Source: Parabacteroides bouchesdurhonensis
Lineage (GTDB): Bacteria; Bacteroidota; Bacteroidia; Bacteroidales; Tannerellaceae
Length of the DNA: 64,000 nt
Direction: 5' to 3'
NCBI RefSeq assembly: GCF_900186615.1
Contig: NZ_LT896588.1
Location: 281,361 to 345,360 of the forward strand
Shown here piece by piece: positions 45,049-54,053 of this stretch. Numbering within the stretch: the first letter of the stretch is position 1; every line of letters begins with the position of its first letter. Under the pieces are notes generated by a model. That model saw only the letters and a list, made by a program, of their open reading frames with translations. It ran no database searches and was not told the origin of the DNA. The translations under genes were made by a program, and so were the position numbers.

Positions 45049-46737
45049 ATGCAATTACATCATATTATAGCCGGAATCTGTACGATTTCATCTCTTATAA
45101 ATTTCTCTATTAAAGCACAAGAACTACGAGCTCCACTTGATTTGCCAATCCTTCTAAGCGGGAATTTCGGAGAATTAAGAAGTAACCATTTTCATTCCGG
45201 CATAGACTTTAAGACTCAGGGCGTAGAAGGCAAGCCTGTCCATGCAGTGCAGGAAGGATATGTCTCACGCATTTCTGTCAGTCCATGGGGTTATGGAAAT
45301 GGATTATACCTTACACATCCAGACGGGACAACAACAGTGTACGGGCATCTCCAAAAGTTCTCGAAGAAAATTGCGAACTACGTAAAAGAGCAACAATATC
45401 TACAAGAAAGTTTTAATGTAAATTTAACTCTAACTCCGGATATATTCCCTATAGAGAAGGGGGAGATTGTGGCTTTCAGTGGAAATACAGGTAGTTCCGG
45501 AGGTCCTCATCTGCATTTTGAAGTTCGCAATACAAAAACAGAAGAGGTAGTAGACCCTCTTGAGTTTTTCAAAAACAAAATAACCGATACGCGCCCTCCG
45601 AAAATACAAGAAATAATGATATATCCAATGCCAGGAAAAGGTATAGTAAACAGCAGCAGTAAAAAACAGGAATTAAAATTAGTCACAGCAAAAAACGGCA
45701 AACAAGCAATAACCGGGAAACTGGAGGCTTGGGGAGAAATAGGCCTGGCTATAAAAGCTTATGACTATATGGATAATACCACGAACATTTATGGGGTGAA
45801 GGAAATCGTTTTACAGGCAGACAGCCAAACGATTTTTCATAGCTGCCTGGATATGTACGCATTTGATGAAAGCCGTTATCTGAATAGCTTCACCGACTAC
45901 GAAACATGGAAAGACAAACGTTCATTTTATATGAAAAGTTTCATTGAACCAGGCAATCGCCTTCGTTTTATTGCAAGTGAAAACAGAGGTATACTTACTA
46001 TTAATGAACCCAGAGAATATCATTTAATATATAAGTTGTCTGATATATTTGGAAATACAACCCAACTGTCTATCTGGATAAAAGGAAAAGAACAAATCAT
46101 ACCTCAGCCCAATATGGAAGGAGCGGAATTATTTCATTGGGGAAGTGATAATCGTTTCGGAGCCAAAGGAATCCGTCTTACTATTCCCAAAGGAAACTTA
46201 TATGATGATTTATTATTCAGATATTCGGTAAAAGAAGATAGTACTGCCCTATCGGCAACCCACATATTACACAATCATCCGGTTCCTCTGCACAAAGCGG
46301 GACAATTATCTATACGTTTACAATCCGACACACTGAATAACAAGCAACAATATGGCATTATCCGATTACAAAACGGTCGAGCCTCCTGGATTGGCGGCAC
46401 TTATAAGAACGGTTGGATAAATGCAGATATTAAAGAACTTGGTAATTATGCTATCAGGCAAGACTCTCAAGCTCCTACGATCACTCCCATTAACAAGGAA
46501 ACCTGGATAAGCAAACAAATTATTTCATTCCGGTTGTCTGATAATTTAAGTGGGGTACAAAGCTACAAAGGAACTATTGATGGCGAATACGCCCTGTTTG
46601 AAATGAATAATAAATCCGTCATTTCTTATCACTTCGACAAAGAACGATTACAACCGGGAAAACATTTGCTGGAACTTACTGTAACAGATGCTTGTGATAA
46701 TTTAACGTTTTATTCATACACATTTAACTGGAAATGA
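45049..46737 (+). CDS. exported M23 metallopeptidase (LytM-type)
   Basis: 562 aa with an N-terminal signal sequence. The M23 domain begins near residue 50 with SNHFHSGIDFKTQG (first zinc ligands H and D) and ends with GGPHLHFEVR (HxH). Such enzymes cut peptidoglycan peptide cross-links. Two blocks of beta-rich sequence follow, with an Ig-like end (APTITPINKETWISKQ to the C terminus). The gene lies 45 bases after the M64 gene, likely one transcript. Confidence 0.88.
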   Translation: MQLHHIIAGICTISSLINFSIKAQELRAPLDLPILLSGNFGELRSNHFHSGIDFKTQGVEGKPVHAVQEGYVSRISVSPWGYGNGLYLTHPDGTTTVYGHLQKFSKKIANYVKEQQYLQESFNVNLTLTPDIFPIEKGEIVAFSGNTGSSGGPHLHFEVRNTKTEEVVDPLEFFKNKITDTRPPKIQEIMIYPMPGKGIVNSSSKKQELKLVTAKNGKQAITGKLEAWGEIGLAIKAYDYMDNTTNIYGVKEIVLQADSQTIFHSCLDMYAFDESRYLNSFTDYETWKDKRSFYMKSFIEPGNRLRFIASENRGILTINEPREYHLIYKLSDIFGNTTQLSIWIKGKEQIIPQPNMEGAELFHWGSDNRFGAKGIRLTIPKGNLYDDLLFRYSVKEDSTALSATHILHNHPVPLHKAGQLSIRLQSDTLNNKQQYGIIRLQNGRASWIGGTYKNGWINADIKELGNYAIRQDSQAPTITPINKETWISKQIISFRLSDNLSGVQSYKGTIDGEYALFEMNNKSVISYHFDKERLQPGKHLLELTVTDACDNLTFYSYTFNWK

Positions 46738-46788
46738 AACATTAACCTAACGACAATCATTTCAACACCGAAAATCTTACCGGAATAA

Positions 46789-46818
46789 TTTGCTTAAAAC
46801 AATTAATTCGTATATTTG
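46789..46818 (+). promoter_or_regulatory. phosphohexomutase promoter
   Basis: TTTG (46789-46792), 18 bases, TATATTTG (46811-46818): a good Bacteroidetes promoter, 49 bases before the ATG. Confidence 0.7.
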
Positions 46819-46867
46819 TTTTTCATACAATGAGTAATATGCTCAACAATAAACACGATATACGAAC

Positions 46868-48616
46868 ATGGAAAACAACGAGTTATTGGAAATGGTAAGA
46901 AGCAAGGCACAAGGATGGCTTGCTAAAAGTTATGATGCCGAAACACGCGCACAAGTACAAGCTTTGCTAGACAATGAAGATCCAACGGAACTAATCGAAT
47001 GTTTTTACAAAGATTTGGAGTTTGGAACAGGAGGTTTGCGTGGTATAATGGGAGTAGGTTCAAACCGCATGAATATTTATACGGTAGGAGCTGCTACACA
47101 GGGCTTATCCAACTACCTGAAAAAGGAATTTGAAGAGTTAGACCAGATTAAAGTGGTTATCGGACACGACTGTCGTAATAATAGCCGCAAGTTTGCTGAA
47201 ATATCTGCTGATATTTTCTCGGCAAACGGCATCAAGGTTTATTTATTTGAAGATCTTCGCCCAACTCCTGAAATGTCTTACACAATCCGTAAATTAGGAT
47301 GCCAAAGCGGTATTATCTTAACAGCATCTCACAATCCTAAAGAATATAATGGTTATAAAGCATATTGGGATGACGGCGCACAAATGATTGCTCCGCATGA
47401 TCGCAACACAATTGCCGAAGTAAACAAGATTCGTAATGCCAGCGATATTAAGTTCAAAGGCAACAAAGCTCTTATTGAAATTATCGGCAAAGAAATAGAT
47501 GACCAGTATATTAAAGATTTAACAACTATATCTCTTTCTCCTGAAGCTATTGCGCGTCACAAAGACATGAAGATTGTTTATACCCCAATTCATGGTACAG
47601 GGGTAAGACTGGTTCCTGCTGCTTTGAAAGCTTACGGATTTACAAATATCATTCATGTTCCGGAACAAGATGTTGTCAGTGGAGACTTTCCAACCGTCAT
47701 TTCCCCAAATCCGGAAGAACCGGCTGCACTATCTATGGCTGTAGAGAAAGCGAAAGAAACGGATGCTGAATTGGTAATGGCCTCTGATCCGGATGCAGAC
47801 CGAGTTGGCGCTGCCGTAAAGAACAACGAAGGAGAATGGGTGTTGCTTAATGGCAACCAGACAGCCCTCATGTTTGTATATTATCTGATTACCCGCTGGA
47901 AAGAATTAGGAAAAATACAAGGTAAAGAGTATGTTGTTAAAACAATTGTAACAACAGAAACGATCCGTACAATTGCCGAACGTAACGGTGTAGAATTATA
48001 CGATGTTTACACAGGTTTTAAATGGATTGCCGATGTAATGAAAAAGAACGAAGGAAAAAAACAATATATCGGTGGCGGTGAAGAAAGCTACGGTTTCCTT
48101 TGTGAAGATTTCGTACGTGATAAAGATGCAGTTTCTGCTTGCGCAATTCTGGCGGAAATCGCAGCTTGGGCAAAAGATCAAGGTTTAACTCTGTTCCAGT
48201 TATTACAGAAAATTTATGTAGAATACGGATTCTCCAAAGAATTAGGTATTTCTGTTGTAAAAAAAGGGAAGAGCGGTGCAGAAGAAATAGAAGCCATGAT
48301 GAAAAAGTTCCGCGAAAATCCATTACAGGAAATTGCCGGCTCTAAAGTAACCTATTTTTATGACTACGCATCCTTAAAAGGTTTCAGTTATAATGATAAC
48401 GAAACTCTATCTTTGGATATGCCGACAACCTCTAATGTATTACAATATTTCACGGAAGATAATACAAAGGTTTCGATCCGTCCTTCCGGAACAGAACCCA
48501 AAATTAAATTCTATTGTGAAGTACATTCCAAGATAAACAGTATAGATGAAATACCTGCTGCAGAAAAGGCAGCCGAAGAAAAGATAAGTCAGATTAAAGC
48601 ATCTTTAGGTATTTAG
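46868..48616 (+). CDS. phosphoglucomutase/phosphomannomutase
   Basis: 582 aa alpha-D-phosphohexomutase. The active-site phosphoserine loop is TASHNPKEYNGYKAYW; the metal loop DPDADRVG and the phosphate-binding RPSGTEPKIKFY are present. It interconverts hexose 1- and 6-phosphates, linking glycogen (phosphorylase product glucose-1-phosphate) to glycolysis. Length is that of the larger PGM subgroup. Confidence 0.93.
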   Translation: MENNELLEMVRSKAQGWLAKSYDAETRAQVQALLDNEDPTELIECFYKDLEFGTGGLRGIMGVGSNRMNIYTVGAATQGLSNYLKKEFEELDQIKVVIGHDCRNNSRKFAEISADIFSANGIKVYLFEDLRPTPEMSYTIRKLGCQSGIILTASHNPKEYNGYKAYWDDGAQMIAPHDRNTIAEVNKIRNASDIKFKGNKALIEIIGKEIDDQYIKDLTTISLSPEAIARHKDMKIVYTPIHGTGVRLVPAALKAYGFTNIIHVPEQDVVSGDFPTVISPNPEEPAALSMAVEKAKETDAELVMASDPDADRVGAAVKNNEGEWVLLNGNQTALMFVYYLITRWKELGKIQGKEYVVKTIVTTETIRTIAERNGVELYDVYTGFKWIADVMKKNEGKKQYIGGGEESYGFLCEDFVRDKDAVSACAILAEIAAWAKDQGLTLFQLLQKIYVEYGFSKELGISVVKKGKSGAEEIEAMMKKFRENPLQEIAGSKVTYFYDYASLKGFSYNDNETLSLDMPTTSNVLQYFTEDNTKVSIRPSGTEPKIKFYCEVHSKINSIDEIPAAEKAAEEKISQIKASLGI

Positions 48617-48651
48617 CAAGCATATTGACCTCTCAAAAGCGGGTTGATATA

Positions 48652-48775
48652 CAACGCTTTAAAAAGACATATCTTTTAAACATAAAAGTCCCGTCTTAAC
48701 ATTTCAAAAGAGCAGACTTTTGAAATGTTAAGACGGGACTTTTGATTGCAAAGGTCAGCTCTTTTTAACGCGTTG
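48652..48775. repeat. 124-nt nested inverted-repeat element
   Basis: An inner perfect 27-bp inverted repeat (48684-48710 with 48717-48743, loop AGCAGA) lies inside outer arms of 16 bp with one mismatch (48652-48667 with 48760-48775). The unpaired segments between the two stems are 16 bases on each side, so the element is symmetric. It is non-coding, between the phosphohexomutase gene and the OmpH terminator. It may be a structured RNA, a strong terminator or a MITE-like element. Confidence 0.85.
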
Positions 48776-48855
48776 ATTTACTGGAATATAAAAGAAGCCT
48801 AAATGAGGTATTTATTAAAGCAAGAAAAGTATAAGATCATAATAAAGAATACAAA

Positions 48856-48890
48856 ATGAGCCGCCTTCTAGTAATTAGAAAACGGCTCAT
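48856..48890 (-). terminator. terminator after the OmpH-family gene
   Basis: ATGAGCCG pairs with CGGCTCAT (48856-48863 with 48883-48890), with an inner stem TTCTA/TAGAA. The minus-strand side continues TTTTG. It lies 26 bases after the gene. Confidence 0.75.
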
Positions 48891-48916
48891 TTATCACAAT
48901 ATGTCTTTATAACTAA

Positions 48917-49522
48917 TTACTTGTTAGGAGACGCATAATTTCTATTCAAGAATTCGATCAATTCCCCCGTAATATCATAAGCATCACCGGCAAGCAATAT
49001 ATTATCACCAACGGTATTACTAAATATTACCTGAAAGTTTTTATCTCTGTTAAACTGTCTCAATTGAGAAACCAATGTATCCCGAAGCTGTTCGCTCACT
49101 CTTTGCTGTTCAGCCATCAATTCCTGGGCTAATTGATTATCCAGATTTTGAAGTTCCTGCTGTTTGTTTAACAAACGACGTTGCTCTTGCTCTGCACGTT
49201 CATTCGTAAGGAATGCATTATTTTCCACTTTACGCTGAAAGTCTTGCATTTCACTTTGTAAACTACGCGCCTTCTGCGTGATGCTGGCACGGGAGTTTTC
49301 TGATTTCTTCAGAATGATTTCGTTCAAATCTTTCGAATAATTGTAATTCTGCAAAAGAGAGTCCACATTCACGTATGCGATTGGAAGTATCCCTGTTGTA
49401 TCCTCTCCTGAAGTAAATGTCCTTGTGACGCTAGATTCTTTTTTGTCAGAAAATTGCATAATAAACAAAATCACAACAGCCACAGCAAGCACACCGTTAA
49501 TAACGTAGTTAATGTTCTTCAT
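48917..49522 (-). CDS. OmpH/Skp-family periplasmic chaperone
   Basis: 201 aa. An N-terminal uncleaved-looking hydrophobic helix (about 8-23, VINGVLAVAVVILFIMQF) leads into the periplasm. AYVNVDSLL starts the family core, then a long coiled coil (about 70-150), then FQVIFSNTVGDNILLAGDAYDIT. Skp-type chaperones guard outer-membrane proteins in transit. It lies 23 bases after a small membrane protein gene on the same strand. Confidence 0.85.
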   Translation of the reverse strand: MKNINYVINGVLAVAVVILFIMQFSDKKESSVTRTFTSGEDTTGILPIAYVNVDSLLQNYNYSKDLNEIILKKSENSRASITQKARSLQSEMQDFQRKVENNAFLTNERAEQEQRRLLNKQQELQNLDNQLAQELMAEQQRVSEQLRDTLVSQLRQFNRDKNFQVIFSNTVGDNILLAGDAYDITGELIEFLNRNYASPNK

Positions 49523-49545
49523 AAAGTGTAAATTAAATCTTTATT

Positions 49546-49764
49546 TTATTTTTCTGTTTCTTTCAATCTATCATATAGATTCTTCTGCTTAGCATCTTCA
49601 CGATCTTGTGTTTTTGCACAATGTATACCTTTCTTTCCCAGTGCTCTATTGCCATCAATATGTGTATTCGGGAAACGACCTCCCTTTTTAAATAGAACTT
49701 TTACCGACAGCAACACAACACAAATAACAAGAATTATGATCGTAAACAGCAACGTTGTAAGCAT
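49546..49764 (-). CDS. 72-aa membrane protein conserved in Bacteroidales
   Basis: One N-terminal hydrophobic helix (about 2-24) and a cytoplasmic tail with KKGGRFPNTHIDGNRALGKK and a following IHCAKTQDRED. The tail contains one Cys. I recall proteins of this form in Bacteroidales but know no function. It precedes the OmpH gene by 23 bases and is probably co-transcribed. The promoter is part of a mirrored divergent pair at 49771-49792. Confidence 0.7.
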   Translation of the reverse strand: MLTTLLFTIIILVICVVLLSVKVLFKKGGRFPNTHIDGNRALGKKGIHCAKTQDREDAKQKNLYDRLKETEK

Positions 49765-49770
49765 TTTCTC

Positions 49771-49792
49771 TATATTTGTGGACGCAAATATA
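49771..49792. promoter_or_regulatory. mirrored divergent -7 elements
   Basis: TATATTTG (49771-49778) on the plus strand and TATATTTG (49792-49785) on the minus strand are separated by six bases, forming one palindrome. The minus copy would serve the 72-aa/OmpH genes, and the plus copy pepD. No clear -33 boxes are seen. Confidence 0.5.
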
Positions 49793-49911
49793 AGAGTTTA
49801 ACTGATTATAAAGTAGCTTTTTGGTATTTTATTCTACTTTTTTTCGAAGATAGCCCATTGCGACATCATTTTATTAACTATAGAGTAACATCTATAATAT
49901 ATTGTAACATT

Positions 49912-51369
49912 ATGAAGATTACAGATTTAAAGCCAGAAATTGTATGGAAGTTCTTCCATCAGATTACACAAGTTCCCCGTCCTTCAAAGAAAGAGGGCAA
50001 AATGATTCATTTCCTTGAATCTTTTGCCAAGGAATATAATATAGCAATCAAAAAAGATGCAGCAGGAAACATATTAATGTCTAAGCCGGCAACTCCGGGC
50101 ATGGAGAACCGTCCTGTTGTAATCCTTCAATCTCATATGGATATGGTTTGTGAAAAGAATAACGGAACTGTTCACAATTTTGACAATGACCCTATCGAAA
50201 CTATCGTTGACGGAAACTGGCTTCGTGCAAACGGAACCACATTAGGTGCAGACAATGGCATAGGTGTTGCCGCCGAGCTGACACTGCTAGCATCTAACGA
50301 TATAGAACATGGTCCGATAGAATGTCTTTTCACCGTAGACGAAGAAACCGGACTTACCGGAGCAAAAGCAATTGAAAAAGGATTTATGACCGGAGAAATA
50401 CTGCTGAACCTGGATAGTGAAGATGAAGGAGAAATCTTTATGGGATGCGCCGGAGGTAAAGATACACAAGCTGTATTCCATTATGAAGCGCAACCAACCA
50501 CTCCCAACATGCAATATTTCCGTATTGACGTAAAAGGATTAAACGGAGGTCATTCCGGTGGTGAGATTCATAAAGGATTAGGAAATGCAAATAAAATTCT
50601 GGTTCGTTTCTTATTTCTATTAAGACAACAGCATCAATTCGTTTTATGCTCTATTGACGGAGGGAACTTACGTAATGCTATTGCCCGCGAAGCACATGCT
50701 GTCGTTGGTTTGAATCCGGAAGACAAGGAAAATGTACGTATCATGTTAAATCACTTTGCGGCAGATGTTGAAAACGAATTGAAGCATGTTGATCCGAATG
50801 TTCAGATTAGCATGGAATCTGCAGATCGTCCGGAAAACCACATTGATGATGCAACAGCAGAAAAATTAATTTACTCATTGCATGCTTGTCCTCATGGAGT
50901 TATAGGCATGAGCCATGACATTGAAGGACTTGTTGAAACTTCTACGAATCTGGCATCTGTAAAGATGAAAGAAGGTAATACAATCGTAGTAGGAACAAGC
51001 CAGCGCAGTTCTATTGAATCATGTAAAATAGCAGTAGCCAACCAGGTTGCATCCACTTTCCTTTTAGCTAATGCGGAAGTAACTCATGGCGACGGTTATC
51101 CGGGATGGGCACCGAATCCGGATTCAAAAATTTTGAAAATTGCTCAAGAAACATATAAGCGTTTGTTTAATAAAGAGGCAAAGATCATGGCCATACATGC
51201 CGGATTGGAATGCGGATTGTTCCTTGAAAAGTATCCAAACTTGGATATGATATCTTTCGGTCCGACTTTACGCGATGTCCATTCTCCTAACGAACGTATT
51301 CAAATTGATACTGTTGGTTTGTGGTGGAGTCATTTACTTGAATTATTAAAGAGCATTCCCGCAAAATAA
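49912..51369 (+). CDS. pepD: aminoacyl-histidine dipeptidase PepD
   Basis: 485 aa M20-family metallopeptidase that cleaves Xaa-His dipeptides in the cytoplasm. Zinc ligands are visible in LQSHMDMV, ADNGIG and DEETGLTG (first metal-site acidic residues), with HSPNER near the end. ATG 49912 gives the family start MKITDLKPEIVWKFF; an ATG at 49858 adds an unrelated 18 residues. A terminator follows. Confidence 0.93.
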   Translation: MKITDLKPEIVWKFFHQITQVPRPSKKEGKMIHFLESFAKEYNIAIKKDAAGNILMSKPATPGMENRPVVILQSHMDMVCEKNNGTVHNFDNDPIETIVDGNWLRANGTTLGADNGIGVAAELTLLASNDIEHGPIECLFTVDEETGLTGAKAIEKGFMTGEILLNLDSEDEGEIFMGCAGGKDTQAVFHYEAQPTTPNMQYFRIDVKGLNGGHSGGEIHKGLGNANKILVRFLFLLRQQHQFVLCSIDGGNLRNAIAREAHAVVGLNPEDKENVRIMLNHFAADVENELKHVDPNVQISMESADRPENHIDDATAEKLIYSLHACPHGVIGMSHDIEGLVETSTNLASVKMKEGNTIVVGTSQRSSIESCKIAVANQVASTFLLANAEVTHGDGYPGWAPNPDSKILKIAQETYKRLFNKEAKIMAIHAGLECGLFLEKYPNLDMISFGPTLRDVHSPNERIQIDTVGLWWSHLLELLKSIPAK

Positions 51370-51389
51370 AACGATAAATTATTCGTTAT

Positions 51390-51433
51390 AAAAAGAGGAA
51401 AAACACAATCAAAGTGTTAATCCTCTTTTTTTA
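51390..51433 (+). terminator. terminator after pepD
   Basis: AAAAAGAGGA (51390-51399) pairs with TCCTCTTTTT (51421-51430), with an inner AACAC/GTGTT stem, and continues in T-rich sequence. Confidence 0.8.
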
Positions 51434-51519
51434 TGCCTTTTGAAGAAAACATATTTATGTAAAATTTGTTTTCAGATAAAAACAAGAACACAAAGGCATA
51501 TTATTTAACATTTACAGTA

Positions 51520-53013
51520 ATGAAAAGAGTAACCATCTTATTATTCCTTCTTTCCGCTATCATGCTAAATCTATTATCGGCATGTGACGGATTGGATGAG
51601 CACTATTCCACAAATCCCAACCACAGACTGAGTTTTTCAATAGATACACTATCATTCGACACAGTATTCAGTACAATCGGTTCCACAACAAAGGAACTGA
51701 TGATTTATAATAATAATTCGGAAGCTCTTAACATAGAATCCATATTGCTAGCCGGAGGTGGTACAACAGGTTTTCGTATTAATGTAGACGGACGAAAAGG
51801 AGATTCTTTCAATAATGTTAGTATTCTGGCAGAAGACAGCATGTATGTATTCGTAGAAGTAACTGTAAATCCGAATGACGCAGACCAACCTTTATTAATA
51901 GAAGACTCAATTGTATTCGTCACAAACGGGATACAACAATCAGTATTGTTAGAAGCATACGGACAAGACGTATACCTCCACAAAGGAGGCCTCACAGTCA
52001 CAAAAGACACCGTTCTTTCAGCCAAACGACCTTATCTGATTTATGATAATCTGGTAGTTGAAGAAGGTGCAAAAATGACGATAGAAAAAGGTGCTATTTT
52101 CTATATGCATGATAACGCGAACATCGTTGTACATGGTTCTATGAATGCGAATGGAACTCAAGATGAGCCGATAATATTCAGAGGAGACAGGCTGGATTTC
52201 ATTCTAGATAATGTATTGCCTTATGACCGGACACCCGGACAATGGGGAGGAATATACTTAAAAAACACCAGCTTCGACAATACCATGGACTATGTTATTG
52301 TTCGGAACGGAACTACCGGGATTACCTGTGAATTATCGGAACCGGAACACAGCAAACTGGTAATAAATAACTCACAAATCACAAATATGAGCAAACAATT
52401 GTTCTTTGCGATCAATTGCAATGTTACGGCAGCTAACAGTGAATTCAGTAATGCCAGAAACAGTGTTGTCACATTAGTTGGCGGCAAGTATTATTTTGCC
52501 CACTGTACATTGGCTAATTATATGACGTTATTATCCAGAGACCCATCCAGCCAAACTCTCCGATTGGCAAATAATGCCACTGTAGATAAGAACGGTCCAT
52601 ATCCTATCACACAGGCTCATTTCGACAATTGTATTATCGACGGAAGCTGGTCTGCCGGAGAAAAAGATTATGAAGGGGAAATACAAATTACATCCGGAGG
52701 TGAATGGAAAGTAGAAAATACTGATTTCGACTACCTTTTCAATCATTGTATGATAAAAACAAAAGGAGTTGCCAATACAAACTTTAAAGATGTAATCTTT
52801 TTAAGTAAAAGTCCCTCATATTTAATGATGGGAGAAAAAGAAAATAAATATTCATTCGATTTCCGTTTGGCAAGTGAAGAGGAAGAAGGCATTGGCAAAG
52901 CCGATTTATCAATTGCTCAGAAATATCCTAAAGACCGTTACGGAATAAACCGGCTAACGAGTACAGGACCAACGATTGGAGCATACGAATATGATCCTTC
53001 ACAAAAAGAATAA
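51520..53013 (+). CDS. exported lipoprotein with a right-handed beta-helix region
   Basis: 497 aa. The signal (ILLFLLSAIMLNLLSAC) gives a lipoprotein Cys at about residue 22. The first third is beta-rich and Ser/Thr-rich. From about 180 there are repeated short strand patterns (VEEGAKMTIEKGAIFYMH; NIVVHGSMNANGTQDEPIIF; WGGIYLKNT) typical of pectin-lyase-like beta-helix proteins. I do not know its activity. ATG 51520 is chosen because it starts the signal peptide. It lies 27 bases before a second exported gene. Confidence 0.78.
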   Translation: MKRVTILLFLLSAIMLNLLSACDGLDEHYSTNPNHRLSFSIDTLSFDTVFSTIGSTTKELMIYNNNSEALNIESILLAGGGTTGFRINVDGRKGDSFNNVSILAEDSMYVFVEVTVNPNDADQPLLIEDSIVFVTNGIQQSVLLEAYGQDVYLHKGGLTVTKDTVLSAKRPYLIYDNLVVEEGAKMTIEKGAIFYMHDNANIVVHGSMNANGTQDEPIIFRGDRLDFILDNVLPYDRTPGQWGGIYLKNTSFDNTMDYVIVRNGTTGITCELSEPEHSKLVINNSQITNMSKQLFFAINCNVTAANSEFSNARNSVVTLVGGKYYFAHCTLANYMTLLSRDPSSQTLRLANNATVDKNGPYPITQAHFDNCIIDGSWSAGEKDYEGEIQITSGGEWKVENTDFDYLFNHCMIKTKGVANTNFKDVIFLSKSPSYLMMGEKENKYSFDFRLASEEEEGIGKADLSIAQKYPKDRYGINRLTSTGPTIGAYEYDPSQKE

Positions 53014-53040
53014 GGAATAAGATAAGTCAAAACCTTTACT

Positions 53041-54036
53041 ATGAAAATTCTTATATGTTTATTGATACTTGTAACTCATTCTATCATTGCGCAAACAAGC
53101 TTTCGGATTATGAGTTATAATGCTGAAAACCTTTTTGATACTTTAGACAATCCTTTAAAGGAAGACAATGAATTTTTGCCATCTGGTAATCGACATTGGA
53201 CACACAAACGTTATAATCACAAATTACAGCAAATAGCTAAAGTTATATGTGCTGCAGGAGAATGGGACACCCCTGCCCTCGTTGGCTTATGCGAAATAGA
53301 AAATGACTCTGTTTTAATCCACCTGCTACATCAAACACCTTTGAAGCACCAACACTACCGGTATTGTATTACCCAAAGCTCAGACAGGCGTGGTATAAAT
53401 GTAGCCCTTTTATATCAGAGAGACAAATTCGGCTATCTCGGTCACGAAGCCAAAAGCATATCATACACCCGAAAGGTACATAAACAATCCAGAGATTTAC
53501 TGCATATTTGGGGGAAAATAACACCCCAAGACACCTTAGACATTTTTATTTGTCATTTCCCTTCCCGTTACGGAGGCGAAAAAGAAAGCGAGAAGGATCG
53601 TTTGGATGCTTCCGGAACACTCATAAAAGCGTGTGATTCGTTATGCAAAATCCGTACAAAAGCAAACATTATCGTTATGGGAGATTTTAATGACACGCCA
53701 GAAAACAGAAGTTTGAAGGAAATAGAGTCATCCCACATTCTTATAAACCTGTTCGCAGACAGAAAACAGTTCAAATTAAAAGGAAGTCATAAATATCAGG
53801 GAGAATGGAGTCAACTGGATCATATCTTAGTAAGTACTAACTTATTGCAGGTTCATAATCCTATACAATATATTTCTAAAAGTGCACAAATATATTCGCC
53901 TCCTTTTTTACTTATAAATGATAAAACCTGGAAAGGCATGAGACCTTTCAGGACATACTATGGATTTAAATATGAAGGAGGTTATAGCGATCATTTACCA
54001 TTAATTGCAGATTTTACAATCAAGTGGACAAACTGA
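53041..54036 (+). CDS. exported endonuclease/exonuclease/phosphatase-family protein
   Basis: 331 aa with a signal peptide (MKILICLLILVTHSIIAQ). The EEP fold is shown by MSYNAENLF (metal-site Asn), EIEN (Glu), MGDFND and YSDHLPL (His near the end). Family members cut DNA, RNA or phosphate esters; an exported form may scavenge phosphate or nucleotides. It follows the lipoprotein gene by 27 bases and converges on the permease gene with a 17-base gap. Confidence 0.88.
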   Translation: MKILICLLILVTHSIIAQTSFRIMSYNAENLFDTLDNPLKEDNEFLPSGNRHWTHKRYNHKLQQIAKVICAAGEWDTPALVGLCEIENDSVLIHLLHQTPLKHQHYRYCITQSSDRRGINVALLYQRDKFGYLGHEAKSISYTRKVHKQSRDLLHIWGKITPQDTLDIFICHFPSRYGGEKESEKDRLDASGTLIKACDSLCKIRTKANIIVMGDFNDTPENRSLKEIESSHILINLFADRKQFKLKGSHKYQGEWSQLDHILVSTNLLQVHNPIQYISKSAQIYSPPFLLINDKTWKGMRPFRTYYGFKYEGGYSDHLPLIADFTIKWTN

Positions 54037-54053
54037 AAGTTTAAACTACATGA

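Noticed and set aside
48684-48743. The 27-bp hairpin as an ordinary terminator of the phosphohexomutase gene
   Set aside because: The stem is too long and is nested in a second inverted repeat, with no T-tract after the stem other than TTTT in the arm. It is reported as an element instead, although it may still terminate transcription.
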